In this document: piece by piece, positions 22,917 through 32,656 of the stretch | How positions within the stretch are numbered: the first letter of the stretch is position 1 | How the letters are laid out: every line of letters starts with the position of its first letter | Assembly: GCF_014203795.1 (NCBI RefSeq) | Contig: NZ_JACHJU010000001.1 | Span: 2,108,001 to 2,172,000, forward strand | Reading direction: 5' to 3' | Source: Streptosporangium album | Lineage (GTDB): Bacteria; Actinomycetota; Actinomycetes; Streptosporangiales; Streptosporangiaceae | Length of the DNA: 64,000 nt | Translations under genes and position numbers: made by a program | Notes under the pieces: generated by a model | Told to the model about the DNA's origin: nothing | Databases searched by the model: none | The model's input: the letters and a program-made list of their open reading frames with translations, nothing else

Positions 22917-25024
22917 CCGACCTGATCTGGAAGCTCCTGAAAGCGGACAAGGCGGGCCTGGCCGGCGCGTTCGCCGCCCTGTTCGCCGCCTCGGCGCTGC
23001 TGACCGCCTGCGGGCTGATCCTGCAGTCGGGCCTGGGCGCCGGGGTCTCGGCCGAGCGGTATGCCGCCGCCGACGTCGTGGTGAGCGGCCCTGACTCGGT
23101 GCGGGTGACGATCGGCGGGGAGAGCGAGACCAAGCCGCTGACCGAGCCCGCGACCTTGCCGAGCGCCCTGCTCGAGCGGGTGGCCGCGGTGCCGGGCGTG
23201 CGCGCCGCCATCCCCGACCGCGGCTTCCCCGCCGACCTCATCACCGGCGACGGCGCCTCGCCGGCCGCCACCGGTCACGGCTGGTCCACCGCACAGCTGG
23301 CCCCGTTCACCCTCGCCGCCGGACACGCCCCCGGCCCCGGCGAGGTCGTCATGGACGCCGCCGCCGGGCTGCGGCCGGGCGATCGCGTCACCATCGTCGC
23401 CGGTACGGCTCCCGCCGCCGCCTACCGCGTGGCCGGGATCGTCCGCGGCGACCTGCGCCGCCCGCTGGCGCTCTTCCCCGACGAAGAGGCCACCCGCCTG
23501 TACGGCAAGCCGCAGGCGCTCGACGCCATCGGCGTGCTGGCCCAGCCCGGCATCAGCCCGGAGGAGCTGGCCGAACGCCTCGAAGAGGCACTCGGCGGCT
23601 CCGTCACCGTCGCCACGGGTGAGGCGCGTAGCCGGGCCGAGTTCGGCGACGTCCGGCAGGCGCGCTCCGACCTGCAGGAGATGGCCGCCTCGCTGATCGG
23701 CAGCGTGGTCGTGATCGCCGGGCTGGTGCTGACCGGTGCGCTCTCGCTCACCGCCCACCGCAGGCGCCGCCAGATCGCGCTGCTGCGGGCGGTCGGCGCG
23801 AGCTCGCGGCACATCACCCGCATGATCGCCGCGGAGACCGCCGCCGTCGCCCTGCTCGCGGGCCTGCTGGGCTGCCTGCCGGGCGGACTGCTGGCCGCGC
23901 TGCTCCTCGACGCGCTGCGCCTGGTGGGTCTGGCGCCCGACGACTTCGCGATCTCCGTGGGGCCGATCCCGATGCTGGCCGCGGTCGGCGCCTGCCTGCT
24001 CATCTCGCAGGCCGCCGCCTGGGCGGTCAGCCGCCGGGTGTTGCGCCCGCTGCCCGCGCAGGCGCTGACCGAGGCGTCCGTGGAGCCGCCCCGGTTGTCG
24101 CCGGTCCGGATCACCTCGGGCGTGCTGCTCTTGATCACCGGAATCGGCGCGTCGTCGGCGCCGGTGTGGTGGAGCAGCGTGTTCGCGGTGGCCATCGCCG
24201 CCGGCGGCGGCCTGATCATGATCATCGCGCTCAGCGTGCTCGGGCCGCCGATCATGCGGCTGGGCACCAGGATGCTCGCCGGGCGACTCCGCCGAACCTA
24301 TGGAGCGGCGGGCTACCTTGCCGCGGCCAACAGCCTCGCCGACTCGCGACGGCTGGCCGGGACGGTCTCCCCGATGATCCTCGCGATCGGCTTCGCGCTC
24401 CTGCAGCTCGGCCTGCCGGCCACGACCGCGTCCGCGGCCCAGCGCGACCTGGAGGCCGGCACGCTGGCCACGCACACCCTCACTGGCGGCGAGTGGGGGC
24501 TGCCGCCCGGTGCGAGCGGCGACGTGCGGAAGCTGCCGGGCGTGCGTGCCGCAACGCCGGTCGTGCGGACCCGCGTCTACGCCGCGATCAGCCTGCTCGA
24601 CAGCCCGGAAGTGCTCGACTACCAGGCCCAGGCCGTCGATCCGGCGGGGTTGTCCGGAACGGTCGACCTCGGAGTGGAGGCCGGGTCGCTGGCCGGGCTG
24701 CGTCCCGGGACGGTGGCGATCAGCCGGGCCGCCGCGGGCACACTGTCGGCGAAGATCGGTTCGATGCTCCACCTCTACCTGGGGGACGGCACGCCGTACC
24801 AGCCCGAAGTGGTGGCGATCTACAGCCGCGGCTCGGGCTTCGGCGACCTCACGCTGCCGCGCGCGGTTGTGCCGAGGAGCCGCGACGACGCCGTCCTCGT
24901 ACGCGCCGACCCCTCGGCCAACCTCGGCGCCCTCGCCCGGGCGCACCCAGGGCTGGTGGTCAGGCGTACCGAGCTCGGCACCACGCCGCCGGTGACCAGG
25001 TCGAAGGTCACCGCGTCGCCGTAG
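22913..25024 (+). pseudogene. FtsX-like ABC permease with its 3' end missing
   Basis: 703 codons are open: N-terminal helix, extracytoplasmic MacB-like domain, first FtsX domain (IGSVVVIAGLVLTGALSL ... AVGASSRHITRMIAAETAAVALLAGLLGCLPGGLLAALL), then a middle helix pair and the second extracytoplasmic domain. The final FtsX domain with its last three helices (about 120-150 residues) is absent. After about 24965 the frame is merely the antisense of the neighbouring binding-protein gene (TTPPVTRSKVTASP). It is therefore truncated by a rearrangement and probably inactive. Confidence 0.85.
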
Positions 25025-26478
25025 ACGGGCGTGGGGGACTCGCTGAAGGGCACGACGTCGAAGCGCCGCAGCAGTGCTTCCTCGGCGGCGAGCCATCGGG
25101 TGCACCCCTGATCGGCCGGCAGCGCCATCGCCTGCTTGACCAGGCGCCGGTAGTCGGGGTTGTCGATGTGCGCGAAGTTGTTGCCGTCCGGCGGGTTGGG
25201 CCCGGATAGGAAGGCGGCGAGCTGGCTGGGCAGCGAGGCGTTGACGGGGATCATCGACACGTCCCAGGTGCCCGTGCCGTACAGCGTTTCCTTGGACTGG
25301 CTGGGCGACATGCTCTTCAGCTCCACCTGGACGCCGAGGCTGCGCCAGCGCTGGGCGATGAGTTCGGCGGCCGGGGCGACGCCCTCGCCGTAGGCGGGCA
25401 GGTAGACCAGGCGGATCCGTGGGGTGCCGCCCGCAAGGAGTTGCTTGGCCTTGGCCGGGTCGTGGGCGGGCAGGTTGCGGGTGACGGCGTCGCCGGTGCA
25501 GGGCTTGGGTTCCTGCGCCACCAGGCTCCGCGGGACGCGCCCGGCCTTGCCCGCGATGACCCCGGCGAGTTCGGGGATGTCGAGGGCGGCCACCAGCGCC
25601 TGCCGTACCTTCTGGTCCTGGCCGGGGTGTCCGTCGGCCTGGTTGAAGAACAGCTCGCCGATCATGGTGTGGTCCTCGCGCTTGAACATCGAGGCGGCGT
25701 CGAGCCGGTCACGGTCGGGGCCGTTCACCTCGGCGACGTTGACCTGCCCGGACAGCAGCAGGTTGGTCGCGGTCGTCTCGTTCTTGACGACCTTCACCAC
25801 CGCCGACGCGGGCATGCCGGGCTCGCGGCCCGTCACGCCGCCCGGACCCCACGCGTACTCGGGGCGGCGGACCAGCGTGTAGTGGTCTTCCGGGACTGCC
25901 TCGGTCGGCTTGAACAGGCCAGTGCCGTGCCCGCCGCGCTGCCTGCCCGCGGGGTCGGTCAGGCCCTTGCGGCAGACGACGAAGACCGAGGTCGTCTTGC
26001 GCGCCAGGAACGGATCGGGGTCGGTGACGGTGAGCGTCACGGTCTTGGCCGCGTCATCGGCGCTCACCTTCACGCCCGGCGTGACGGCGACGCCGAGCAG
26101 TGCGGAGCCGTTGGCCGGGTCGGCGATGAAGCCGAAGGTAGCGGCCACGTCGGAGGCGGTCAGTGGCGAGCCGTCCGCGCAGGTGACGCCCTCCTTCAGG
26201 GTGAAGGTGGCCGAGGTCGGCGTGGTGATCCAGGCCGTGGCCAGTCCCGGCGCGAGCGTCCCGTCGGACCGCAGGTGGAGGAGGGGGTCGTAGAGGAAGC
26301 GGTTGATGCGCCGAGTGAGGCCGGAGGAGGCGAGCAACGGATCGAGGTTGCCCGGGTCCTCCGGCACGGCCATGGTGAAGGTGCCGCCTGCCGTACTGGC
26401 CGCGCCCCCAGTACCGCAGGACGCGACCAGCATCACGGACGCGCACAGCCAGCCGCCGAGCCAACGAGTCGATCTCAT
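24820..26478 (-). CDS. ABC substrate-binding lipoprotein (SBP family 5, peptide type), C-terminus altered
   Basis: Lipoprotein signal with a VASC lipobox near residue 20, then a family 5 binding protein: GGTFTMAVPEDPGNLDPLLASSGLTRRINRFLYDPLLH, LAPGLATAWI, TFTLKEGVTCADGSPLTASDVAATF. It would bind peptides or similar ligands outside the membrane for an importer, but no permease genes accompany it. The natural end should be near VPSSVRL (about 24970). The last 45 or so residues (ARARAPRLAEGSARTRTASS...) are antisense of the truncated FtsX permease, so the gene lost its own stop at the same junction. It may still be functional. Confidence 0.82.
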   Translation of the reverse strand: MRSTRWLGGWLCASVMLVASCGTGGAASTAGGTFTMAVPEDPGNLDPLLASSGLTRRINRFLYDPLLHLRSDGTLAPGLATAWITTPTSATFTLKEGVTCADGSPLTASDVAATFGFIADPANGSALLGVAVTPGVKVSADDAAKTVTLTVTDPDPFLARKTTSVFVVCRKGLTDPAGRQRGGHGTGLFKPTEAVPEDHYTLVRRPEYAWGPGGVTGREPGMPASAVVKVVKNETTATNLLLSGQVNVAEVNGPDRDRLDAASMFKREDHTMIGELFFNQADGHPGQDQKVRQALVAALDIPELAGVIAGKAGRVPRSLVAQEPKPCTGDAVTRNLPAHDPAKAKQLLAGGTPRIRLVYLPAYGEGVAPAAELIAQRWRSLGVQVELKSMSPSQSKETLYGTGTWDVSMIPVNASLPSQLAAFLSGPNPPDGNNFAHIDNPDYRRLVKQAMALPADQGCTRWLAAEEALLRRFDVVPFSESPTPVYGDAVTFDLVTGGVVPSSVRLTTSPGCARARAPRLAEGSARTRTASSRLLGTTARGSVRSPKPEPRL

Positions 26479-26671
26479 AGCGCGCTCCCTGCCTGGTGAG
26501 GATTATCGGAAGTGTGCCGATTGGCCGGTTTGCCTTCTTCCTTCGATTGGAGGGAGTCGGGCCCCGTTCCTCCTCGATCGAGAGGAGTTCGTCAGGTGTG
26601 AGGAAAGTGCGGCCCTGCTTTCCGTCGAAACCGGGAAGACCTAGGGCGCCAAGACGGACAATCTGTGCCTT
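26479..26671. promoter_or_regulatory. Divergent promoter gap between the binding protein and a serine hydrolase
   Basis: 193 bp without a gene. It contains CTCCTC-GATCGA-GAGGAG at 26570-26587, a possible operator dyad. No other clear signal. Confidence 0.35.
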
Positions 26672-27994
26672 ATGACGGATTTCGAGGAACTTGTGCGCGC
26701 CAGCGGGGCGCCAGGCGCCGTGTTCGCCGTTCGGCACAACGGCGAGGTTCGCGAGCAGGCCTGGGGCCTGGCGAACCTGGACACAGGACAGCGCATGACC
26801 ACCGACACGATCTTCGAGATCGCCTCGGTCTCCAAGCTCTACACCGCCACCCTCGCCATGCTGCTGGCCGACGCGGGCAAGCTCGACCTCGACCGGCCGA
26901 TCCGCCACTACCTGCCCGATTTCGCGGTCGCGGACGAGCGGGCCACGGCCACGGTGACCGCGCGCCACCTGCTCACCCACACCAGCGGGATCGACGGCGA
27001 CAAGCTCGACGACCACGGCCGCGGCGGCGACGCCATCGAGCGCTACGTCGCCGCCTGCGCCGCCCTCGGGCAGGTGCATCCGGTCGGCGCCACACAGTCC
27101 TACTGCAACACCGGATTCGTCATCCTCGGCCGCCTGATCGAGATGCTGGCCGGGCTGCCGTGGTCGGACGCGCTGCGCGAGCTGCTCACCGCACCGCTCG
27201 GCCTGGCGCGCACCTTCACCCTGCCGGAGGAGCTCATCTGGCAGCGCATCGCTGCCCCGCACACCCCCGCGGGGATCCTGCGCGTATGGGACAACTCGCG
27301 CTCGACCGCGCCCTGCGGCGGCATCAGCGCCACCGCCGCCGACGTGCTGGCCTTCGCCGGCCTGCACCTGGCCGACGGCGCCGGGTTACTCACCGCCGCG
27401 AGTGCACGGGCCATGCGCTCCCCGCAGGTGGCGCTGCCCAACCCGTACGGCGAGGCCACGCACTGGGGGCTGGGCTGGAAGCTCACCGTGCAGCCTGACC
27501 AGCCGCTCATCATCAGCCACGGCGGCGCGAACTACGGCCACCAGGCCCGGCTCATCTGCGTGCCCGAGCACGACTTCGCCGCGGTCGTCCTGATCAACGC
27601 CGGCGGCGTGGACATCGACAGCGTGGCCCGCCCGCTCTTCGACAAGGAGCTCTCCGCCCTCGGCGTACGGCTGCCACCTGGCCTCGAAGCACCGGAGCGG
27701 CCGCCCGCCGTCGATCTGACCCGGCATGCGGGCTCGTACCGGACCCTGGCCTTCGAGCTCTCCCTCGAACCGGACGGCGGCGCGCTGGAAGGCATGCTGC
27801 GGCTGGTGACGCCGGACGCCGCCCAGCTCCCCAGCGAGCACACCACCCGGCCGATCACCTTCCTGCCCGTCCGCGACGGGCTCTACGTCAGCCGCTTCGC
27901 CGGCGAGCAGCGGCTCACTCCTGCCGTGTTCTTCGCCATCGACGGGCAGGACTACCTGCACATCGGTGGCCGCGCATTCCTCCGCGCGGGGTGA
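26672..27994 (+). CDS. Serine hydrolase (class C beta-lactamase superfamily), cytoplasmic
   Basis: 440 residues, no signal peptide. SxxK motif S52-V-S-K55 in IFEIASVSKLYTATLAMLL, YxN motif in QSYCNTGFVILGRLIEML, HTSGID near 110, and SHGGANYG in the KTG position. After about residue 330 a C-terminal lipocalin-like beta domain follows (DLTRHAGSYRTLAFELSLE). This layout belongs to PbpE/EstB-like esterases and peptidases. Its stop overlaps the next GTG (GTGA), so it is coupled to the threonine-dehydratase-like gene. The two may act in one amino-acid or D-peptide pathway. Confidence 0.87.
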   Translation: MTDFEELVRASGAPGAVFAVRHNGEVREQAWGLANLDTGQRMTTDTIFEIASVSKLYTATLAMLLADAGKLDLDRPIRHYLPDFAVADERATATVTARHLLTHTSGIDGDKLDDHGRGGDAIERYVAACAALGQVHPVGATQSYCNTGFVILGRLIEMLAGLPWSDALRELLTAPLGLARTFTLPEELIWQRIAAPHTPAGILRVWDNSRSTAPCGGISATAADVLAFAGLHLADGAGLLTAASARAMRSPQVALPNPYGEATHWGLGWKLTVQPDQPLIISHGGANYGHQARLICVPEHDFAAVVLINAGGVDIDSVARPLFDKELSALGVRLPPGLEAPERPPAVDLTRHAGSYRTLAFELSLEPDGGALEGMLRLVTPDAAQLPSEHTTRPITFLPVRDGLYVSRFAGEQRLTPAVFFAIDGQDYLHIGGRAFLRAG

Positions 27995-28955
27995 GCGTGG
28001 TGCTTCCGGCCTACGACGACGTCCTCGCCGCCGCCGCCGCCAACCTCGCACCGCACACGCACCGCACCCCGGCAATGCGCTCGCGCCTGATCGACGAGGA
28101 GATCGGCGCCGAGGTGCTGTTCAAGTGCGAGAACCTCCAGCGCATGGGCGCCTTCAAGTTCCGTGGCGCCTACAACGCGTTGTCCCGGCTCAGCCCTGGA
28201 CAACGGCGGGCGGGCGTGATCGCGTTCTCCTCGGGCAACCACGCGCAGGCCGTCGCGCTGGCCGCCCGGATCTTGGAGATCCCGGCGACACTCGTGATGC
28301 CCGCCGACGCGCCCGCGGCCAAACTCGCGGCGACCCGCGAGTACCGCGGGCAGGTCGTCACCTACGACCGCTACGCCGACGACCGGGAGGAGATCTGCAG
28401 GACGCTGGCCACCGAGCGCGGCCTCACGCTCATCCCGCCTTTCGACCACCCCCACGTGATCGCCGGCCAGGGCACCGCGGCCAAGGAACTGTTCGCGACG
28501 AGGCCGGCGAGCTCGACGCGCTCCTCGTGCCGCTCGGGGGCGGCGGCTTGCTGGCCGGTGCGGCTCTCGCCACCCGGGCCCTGTCGCCTGGGTGCCGGCT
28601 CTATGGAGTGGAGCCAGAAGCGGGCGACGACGGCCTGCGCTCGCTACGCCAGGGCACGATCGTGCGCATCGACACCCCGCGCACCATCGCCGACGGGGCG
28701 CAGACCCAGCAGCTCGGCGTGCACACCTTCGCCATTATCCGGCACGCGGTCGACGACGTCTTCACCGTCAGCGACGCCGAGCTCGTCGACTCGGTGTTCC
28801 TGCTCGCCTCGCGGATGAAGATCGTCGCCGAGCCCACCGGCTGCCTGGGCCTCGCCGCGCTCCGCCGGCATGCGCCGCAGTTCAGCGCGCAGCGCGTCGG
28901 TGTGATCATCAGTGGCGGGAACGCCGATCTCGCTGCCCTGGTAGCTCGCCCGTAG
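27991..28955 (+). pseudogene. Threonine/serine dehydratase (PLP fold II), frameshifted
   Basis: The start GTG 27991 overlaps the previous stop. Frame 1 gives the N-terminal half with the PLP lysine K56 in GAFKFRGAYNAL and SSGNHAQAVALAARI. Near 28495 (after AKELF) it becomes nonsense, and frame 3 continues the enzyme as GELDALLVPLGGGGLLAGAALATRAL through to VGVIISGGNADLAALVARP. One base lost, or two gained, around 28490-28510 explains this. The joined protein would be about 320 residues, normal for a pyridoxal-dependent L-threonine or serine dehydratase or racemase. A sequencing error cannot be excluded. Confidence 0.82.
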
Positions 28956-29211
28956 TCCTGGCCCTGTCTATGGGTGCCGTAGCACCAACCCGCCTGCCGG
29001 CCCAGGAGTTGCCACCCTGGTACGGCGAACTGGCGGCAGTCCGCAGATGGTCACAATCCACCGCGCGACGCCGCCGCGGCCGACGTGAGCGGCCACCGCT
29101 GCCACAACCAACCTCAGCGCCAGGGTGACCTGCCGCGACACCCGCTATCGCTGTGACGAAACTTGGGCCTCAGCCACAGCGCGGCACCGGGTCTGGTGGG
29201 ATCAAGGTGAC
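28956..29211. other. Gap with no recognised gene
   Basis: Short overlapping frames exist on both strands but none shows family motifs. Part reads with high GC at third positions on the plus strand (LPPWYGELAAVRRW), which may be eroded coding DNA. Confidence 0.3.
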
Positions 29212-29583
29212 CTAATACCCGAGGCGTTCCAGGGTCTTTTGATAGCGGGCGGCCAGATGCTGGGCGTGCCGGGCCTCGCGGCTAACGCCCACTCTCGCCA
29301 GGCGAGCCTCTCCTACCTCCGGAAACAACGAACGGCGGTGCGCCACGGGCAGACCATCGGTGTCGCCGTCAGCTCCACACCCCTCCTGGTAGCGGACAAG
29401 TCGCTCGCACTGAGAACAACACGTTCTGTGAGCGACCAACCCCTTCGGGTTCAGACTGATCTCCAGGGACGTAGAGATGAGGCCGCTGTCGGCATAGACG
29501 TTCCCACGGCGACGGTCAAGGGGCGGCGTCGGCACTGAGTCAGGGACGGGTTCCAGCCGACCGTCAAGACCGGCGCTCCTCAC
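29212..29583 (-). CDS. Hypothetical protein with a Cys-rich centre
   Basis: Up to 123 residues; the C-terminal 75 look protein-like (GLVAHRTCCSQCERLVRYQEGCG, then DTDGLPVAHRRSLFPEVGEARLARVGVSREARHAQHLAARY). Four Cys in CCSQC...GCG could bind a metal. The N-terminal third is low in coding character, so the true start is uncertain. The opposite strand also has an open frame of 137 codons; I favour the minus strand because of its motifs. Family unknown. Confidence 0.4.
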   Translation of the reverse strand: MRSAGLDGRLEPVPDSVPTPPLDRRRGNVYADSGLISTSLEISLNPKGLVAHRTCCSQCERLVRYQEGCGADGDTDGLPVAHRRSLFPEVGEARLARVGVSREARHAQHLAARYQKTLERLGY

Positions 29584-29866
29584 GAGGCGGCCCAGCGGGG
29601 TTCCTCCGCCGCAGCTCGGAGGGCACGGGCACGACGCCGCGGGAGGGGCCGGACCACGTCGAGCGCCAGCTGTCGAGAATGAACTTCCTGGTCAGAGGGG
29701 GTACCTACAGTTTCCCTTCTACTGGGTCCCTCGCCGGGGGCACTCTTCTGACCAGCCGTTAGGCCTCTGACCAGGGGTTTAGCGCGTCCCCTCTCAGCGA
29801 TCACGTGCAGCTGAGCGCCACCATAGGCAGCCGTAGGCCAATGATCGCGGGACATACGCGGGACGA
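29584..29866. other. Gap, possibly with a tyrosine-integrase tail relic
   Basis: On the minus strand near 29800-29880 the phrase MIVPRMSRDHWP resembles tails often seen after actinobacterial integrase genes, but no catalytic part is present. Otherwise nothing is recognised. Confidence 0.25.
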
Positions 29867-30367
29867 TCATGGACCCGTTTCCGCTACCGGCCCCGGCGTC
29901 AATCCCAAGGTCTCGCGCGTCCACTGAGTGATGGCCCCCATCTGAGTTGCAGCCGGGTGCGGGTCTCCCGTCGTGATGCGCCGGCCGAGCTGGAGATCCT
30001 CTCCTTCCATTCCGCTCTCCTCCTCGACAATGCGGCCGAGGTGATAGGCGGCGGCCAGAACAGCAAGAGCACCGTTCCCGGAGAACCAATAGGGGATCTC
30101 CATGTAGGCCGAGTCTCCGGAATACTCGATCTGGAAGGCGCCATGAGGCCCCTCGTACCGCAAGAGGGGGCCTGACGGGTATTCCTCGGTCTTCACGTGT
30201 CCGAGTTCCTCAGCGGCGCGATGGACGATCCGATCCCATACAGTTCTCTGCTCCGCAGTGAGATGGACCGGACGAGGCTCGTCGTCGACCTCATCAGGCT
30301 CTACCGCCGTTGATTCGATCACGTCGCCATCAGCGCGAGGATGCCCGAAATAGATGTCATAGGTCAC
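29867..30367 (-). CDS. Hypothetical protein, 166 residues
   Basis: MTYDIYFGHPRADGDVIES at the N-terminus, an acidic stretch, then EQRTVWDRIVHRAAEELG, a beta-rich middle (GPLLRYEGPHGAFQIEYSGDSAYMEIPYWF) and a helical C-terminus. The shape recalls small cytosolic immunity- or SMI1-neighbour-type proteins of actinobacteria, but I have no firm family. No membrane segment. Codon use fits the genome, so it is likely a real gene. Confidence 0.6.
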   Translation of the reverse strand: MTYDIYFGHPRADGDVIESTAVEPDEVDDEPRPVHLTAEQRTVWDRIVHRAAEELGHVKTEEYPSGPLLRYEGPHGAFQIEYSGDSAYMEIPYWFSGNGALAVLAAAYHLGRIVEEESGMEGEDLQLGRRITTGDPHPAATQMGAITQWTRETLGLTPGPVAETGP

Positions 30368-30530
30368 AAGATCCGAAGCCTAAGATCCCGCTTCGCTACG
30401 GGCCATCCATTTTGACCAACTCCTCGTCCCAGCGGATGGCGGCTGTCGAAGAAGGATGGAGTCCGCTTACTAAAGCTACGGCCAGCCGCCACAGGCTGGC
30501 TCCGGATGCACACCGAAACCTGACGGTGTT

Positions 30531-31307
30531 TCAGGATGAAACTCCCCCAGTGTGGTCGATGAGTACCTGGACGCCGTCGAAGATGCGGGCAAGGCCGAAG
30601 TCGAGTGGGTCGATCGCCACCGGCGCGAACATGCCCTCGGCGATGGCCTTGGTCAGGGCGGGGAAGCGGTCGGCATGGCGGTCGAGCAGTTCGCCGGTCA
30701 GGCGGCCCCATTCCCGGTCGTGGTCGGCGTCGAAATCAACCAGTTGCTGGGCGAGGTTGCGCACCTGCCCGACGATCAGGAGGAAGATCTGGTGGCGCTG
30801 GGCAACCATCAGGCCGGTCGGTTCCAGGGCGGCGAGCGCGGCGTCCAGCCAGGCGAGTTGGTTGGGGCCCATGACCTGGCGGCGCATCGCGGTGGCCGCG
30901 AGTAGCCAGGGGTGGGCCTGGTAGACGGCCCACAACCGGTGGGCCCATCCGGTGAGCTGGGGTCGCCAGCCGGGGCCGGCTGCCGACAGGTCGGGGCGCT
31001 CGGCCAGGACGGCTTCGACCATCAGCTCGACGAGTTCGGCCTTGCCTGGCACGTAGCGGTACAGGGCCATCGCCGAGACGCCGAACTCGGCGGCGACCTT
31101 GTTCATCGAGGCGGCCTCCAGCCCCTCGACATCGGCGAGAGTCACCGCGGTCTCAGCGATGCGGCGGGAGCTGAGGCTGGGCTTGGGACCGCGGGTGGGC
31201 TGCTCCTGCTCGCCCCACAGCAGCGCGACGCTCGCGCGCATGTCGCGCGCCTTCTCCTTAGTGCCGCTGGCCTCGTTGTTCCTGCGGGTGGCGCCGGTTC
31301 TGGCCAT
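30531..31307 (-). CDS. TetR/AcrR-family regulator (TetR_C_1 type)
   Basis: 258 residues with a 40-residue basic extension, then the TetR HTH at about 47-93 (RRIAETAVTLADVEGLEAASMNKVAAEFGVSAMALYRYVPGKAELVELM) and a TetR_C_1 ligand-binding domain (GWRPQLTGWAHRLWAVYQAHPWLL). It is divergent from the alpha/beta hydrolase gene, and the 111-bp gap between them holds two nested dyads, the likely operators. The ligand is unknown; this subfamily often controls drug or lipid-like substrates. Confidence 0.92.
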   Translation of the reverse strand: MARTGATRRNNEASGTKEKARDMRASVALLWGEQEQPTRGPKPSLSSRRIAETAVTLADVEGLEAASMNKVAAEFGVSAMALYRYVPGKAELVELMVEAVLAERPDLSAAGPGWRPQLTGWAHRLWAVYQAHPWLLAATAMRRQVMGPNQLAWLDAALAALEPTGLMVAQRHQIFLLIVGQVRNLAQQLVDFDADHDREWGRLTGELLDRHADRFPALTKAIAEGMFAPVAIDPLDFGLARIFDGVQVLIDHTGGVSS

Positions 31308-31360
31308 GGCGGTCCTTTCTATCGGTCGCTGCCGTGCGGGGAGCGGTTGACATCCCCTCT

Positions 31361-31409
31361 AACTGTATATACCTTAAATCACATCGCTTATGACATAAAC
31401 AGTTTAAGG
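31361..31409. promoter_or_regulatory. Nested operator dyads between TetR and the hydrolase
   Basis: AACTGT (31361-31366) pairs with ACAGTT (31399-31404), and CCTTAAA (31372-31378) pairs with TTTAAGG (31403-31409). The region is AT-rich and contains TATATA, a likely -10. The right arms run to within 10 bp of the hydrolase start. Confidence 0.6.
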
Positions 31410-31418
31410 AGATAACAG

Positions 31419-32498
31419 ATGCTCGACACCATCCTCGCCATCACCACCGCCGCCGTCGCCACGCCCGCCGCCGGGCTGCTGGGCCACCGGCAGCTCAAGC
31501 GCGCCGCCCACGCCAAGCGGCTGCGCATCACCACCCCGAACGGCATCGACGAGTCCGGCTTCGTCCGCATCGGCGGCATCGACCAGTGGATCTCGATCCG
31601 CGGCGATGACCTGCGCAACCCGGTGATCCTGGAGATCCACGGCGGTCCCGGCGCCTCCAACCTCGTCTTCGCCCCGCGCACCCGCGCCTGGGAGCGACAC
31701 TTCACGATCGTGCGCTGGGACATGCGCGGCGCCGGCAAGACCATCGGCCGCACCGGCCCCGGCGGGCAGGGCGAGATGAGCCTGCAGCAGCTGCACCGCG
31801 ACGCCCTAGAGGTCACCGAGCACGTCCGTGCCCGGCTCGCCGTCGAGAAGGTCGTGCTGGTCGCCAACTCCTTCGGCTCCTTCGTCGGGCTGCGCCTGGC
31901 CCGCAGCCACCCCGAGCTGTACTGCGCCTACGTCGGCACCGACCAGAACATCAACGCCGGCGGCCGCGACCACACGGCCTACCACGCGCTGGCCGACCGG
32001 CTCGACAAGACGGGCAAGCGCACGGAACTGGCCGCCCTCACCACGATGGGCACCGACAAGTCCGCCTGGGACCTCAAGCAGTGGTCGCACTACAACAAGC
32101 TCCTCATCACCTCCGACCCGCTGACCTTCAACACCATGAAGACCGTGGTGATCAGCTCGCTGTGGTCCTCGCCCCTGCACACCCTGCGCGAACTGCGCAC
32201 CTACATGCAGGGCCAGACCTTCTCCGAACGCGTCGCACCCGAATCCGTGACGATCGATGAGTGGACCGAGGGCACCACGTTCCAGATCCCGTTCTTCGTC
32301 TTCCAGGGCGAGCATGACGTGCTCACCCCGCCCGAGTCGGCCAGGCGGTTCTTCGACGACGTCACCGCCCCGATCAAGGACTTCGCACTCATCGAGGACG
32401 CGAGCCACTTCGCGGCCCTCCGCCGCCCCGACCATTTCCTCGACCTGATGCTCACCAAGGTCCGCCCCCTGCTCACCAGCGAGGCGATCAGCTCATGA
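31419..32498 (+). CDS. Alpha/beta hydrolase (proline-iminopeptidase-like)
   Basis: 359 residues. A short hydrophobic N-terminal stretch precedes the fold. Visible are the oxyanion loop VILEIHGGPGASN, RWDMRGAGKTIGR, the nucleophile elbow LVANSFGSFVGLRLA (Ser in NSFGS), and late Asp and His residues in FQGEHDVLTPP and EDASHFAALRRP. These are features of peptidase family S33. It probably hydrolyses a small amide or ester; its control by the divergent TetR suggests a xenobiotic or signalling substrate. Confidence 0.88.
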   Translation: MLDTILAITTAAVATPAAGLLGHRQLKRAAHAKRLRITTPNGIDESGFVRIGGIDQWISIRGDDLRNPVILEIHGGPGASNLVFAPRTRAWERHFTIVRWDMRGAGKTIGRTGPGGQGEMSLQQLHRDALEVTEHVRARLAVEKVVLVANSFGSFVGLRLARSHPELYCAYVGTDQNINAGGRDHTAYHALADRLDKTGKRTELAALTTMGTDKSAWDLKQWSHYNKLLITSDPLTFNTMKTVVISSLWSSPLHTLRELRTYMQGQTFSERVAPESVTIDEWTEGTTFQIPFFVFQGEHDVLTPPESARRFFDDVTAPIKDFALIEDASHFAALRRPDHFLDLMLTKVRPLLTSEAISS

Positions 32499-32656
32499 GC
32501 AGAGCGAGAAGGGGTACCGGACTCCCTGCGGCGGCTCGCCACAGTTTCAGGAGTTCCGGGCTATAACCTCAGCCATTAAAGCTCTCTACCTAGCAGGAAC
32601 CGGCCTGCCGCACATCAGCTGAATCCTCTTGATCACATTGCCGTACGGTATGGCCC

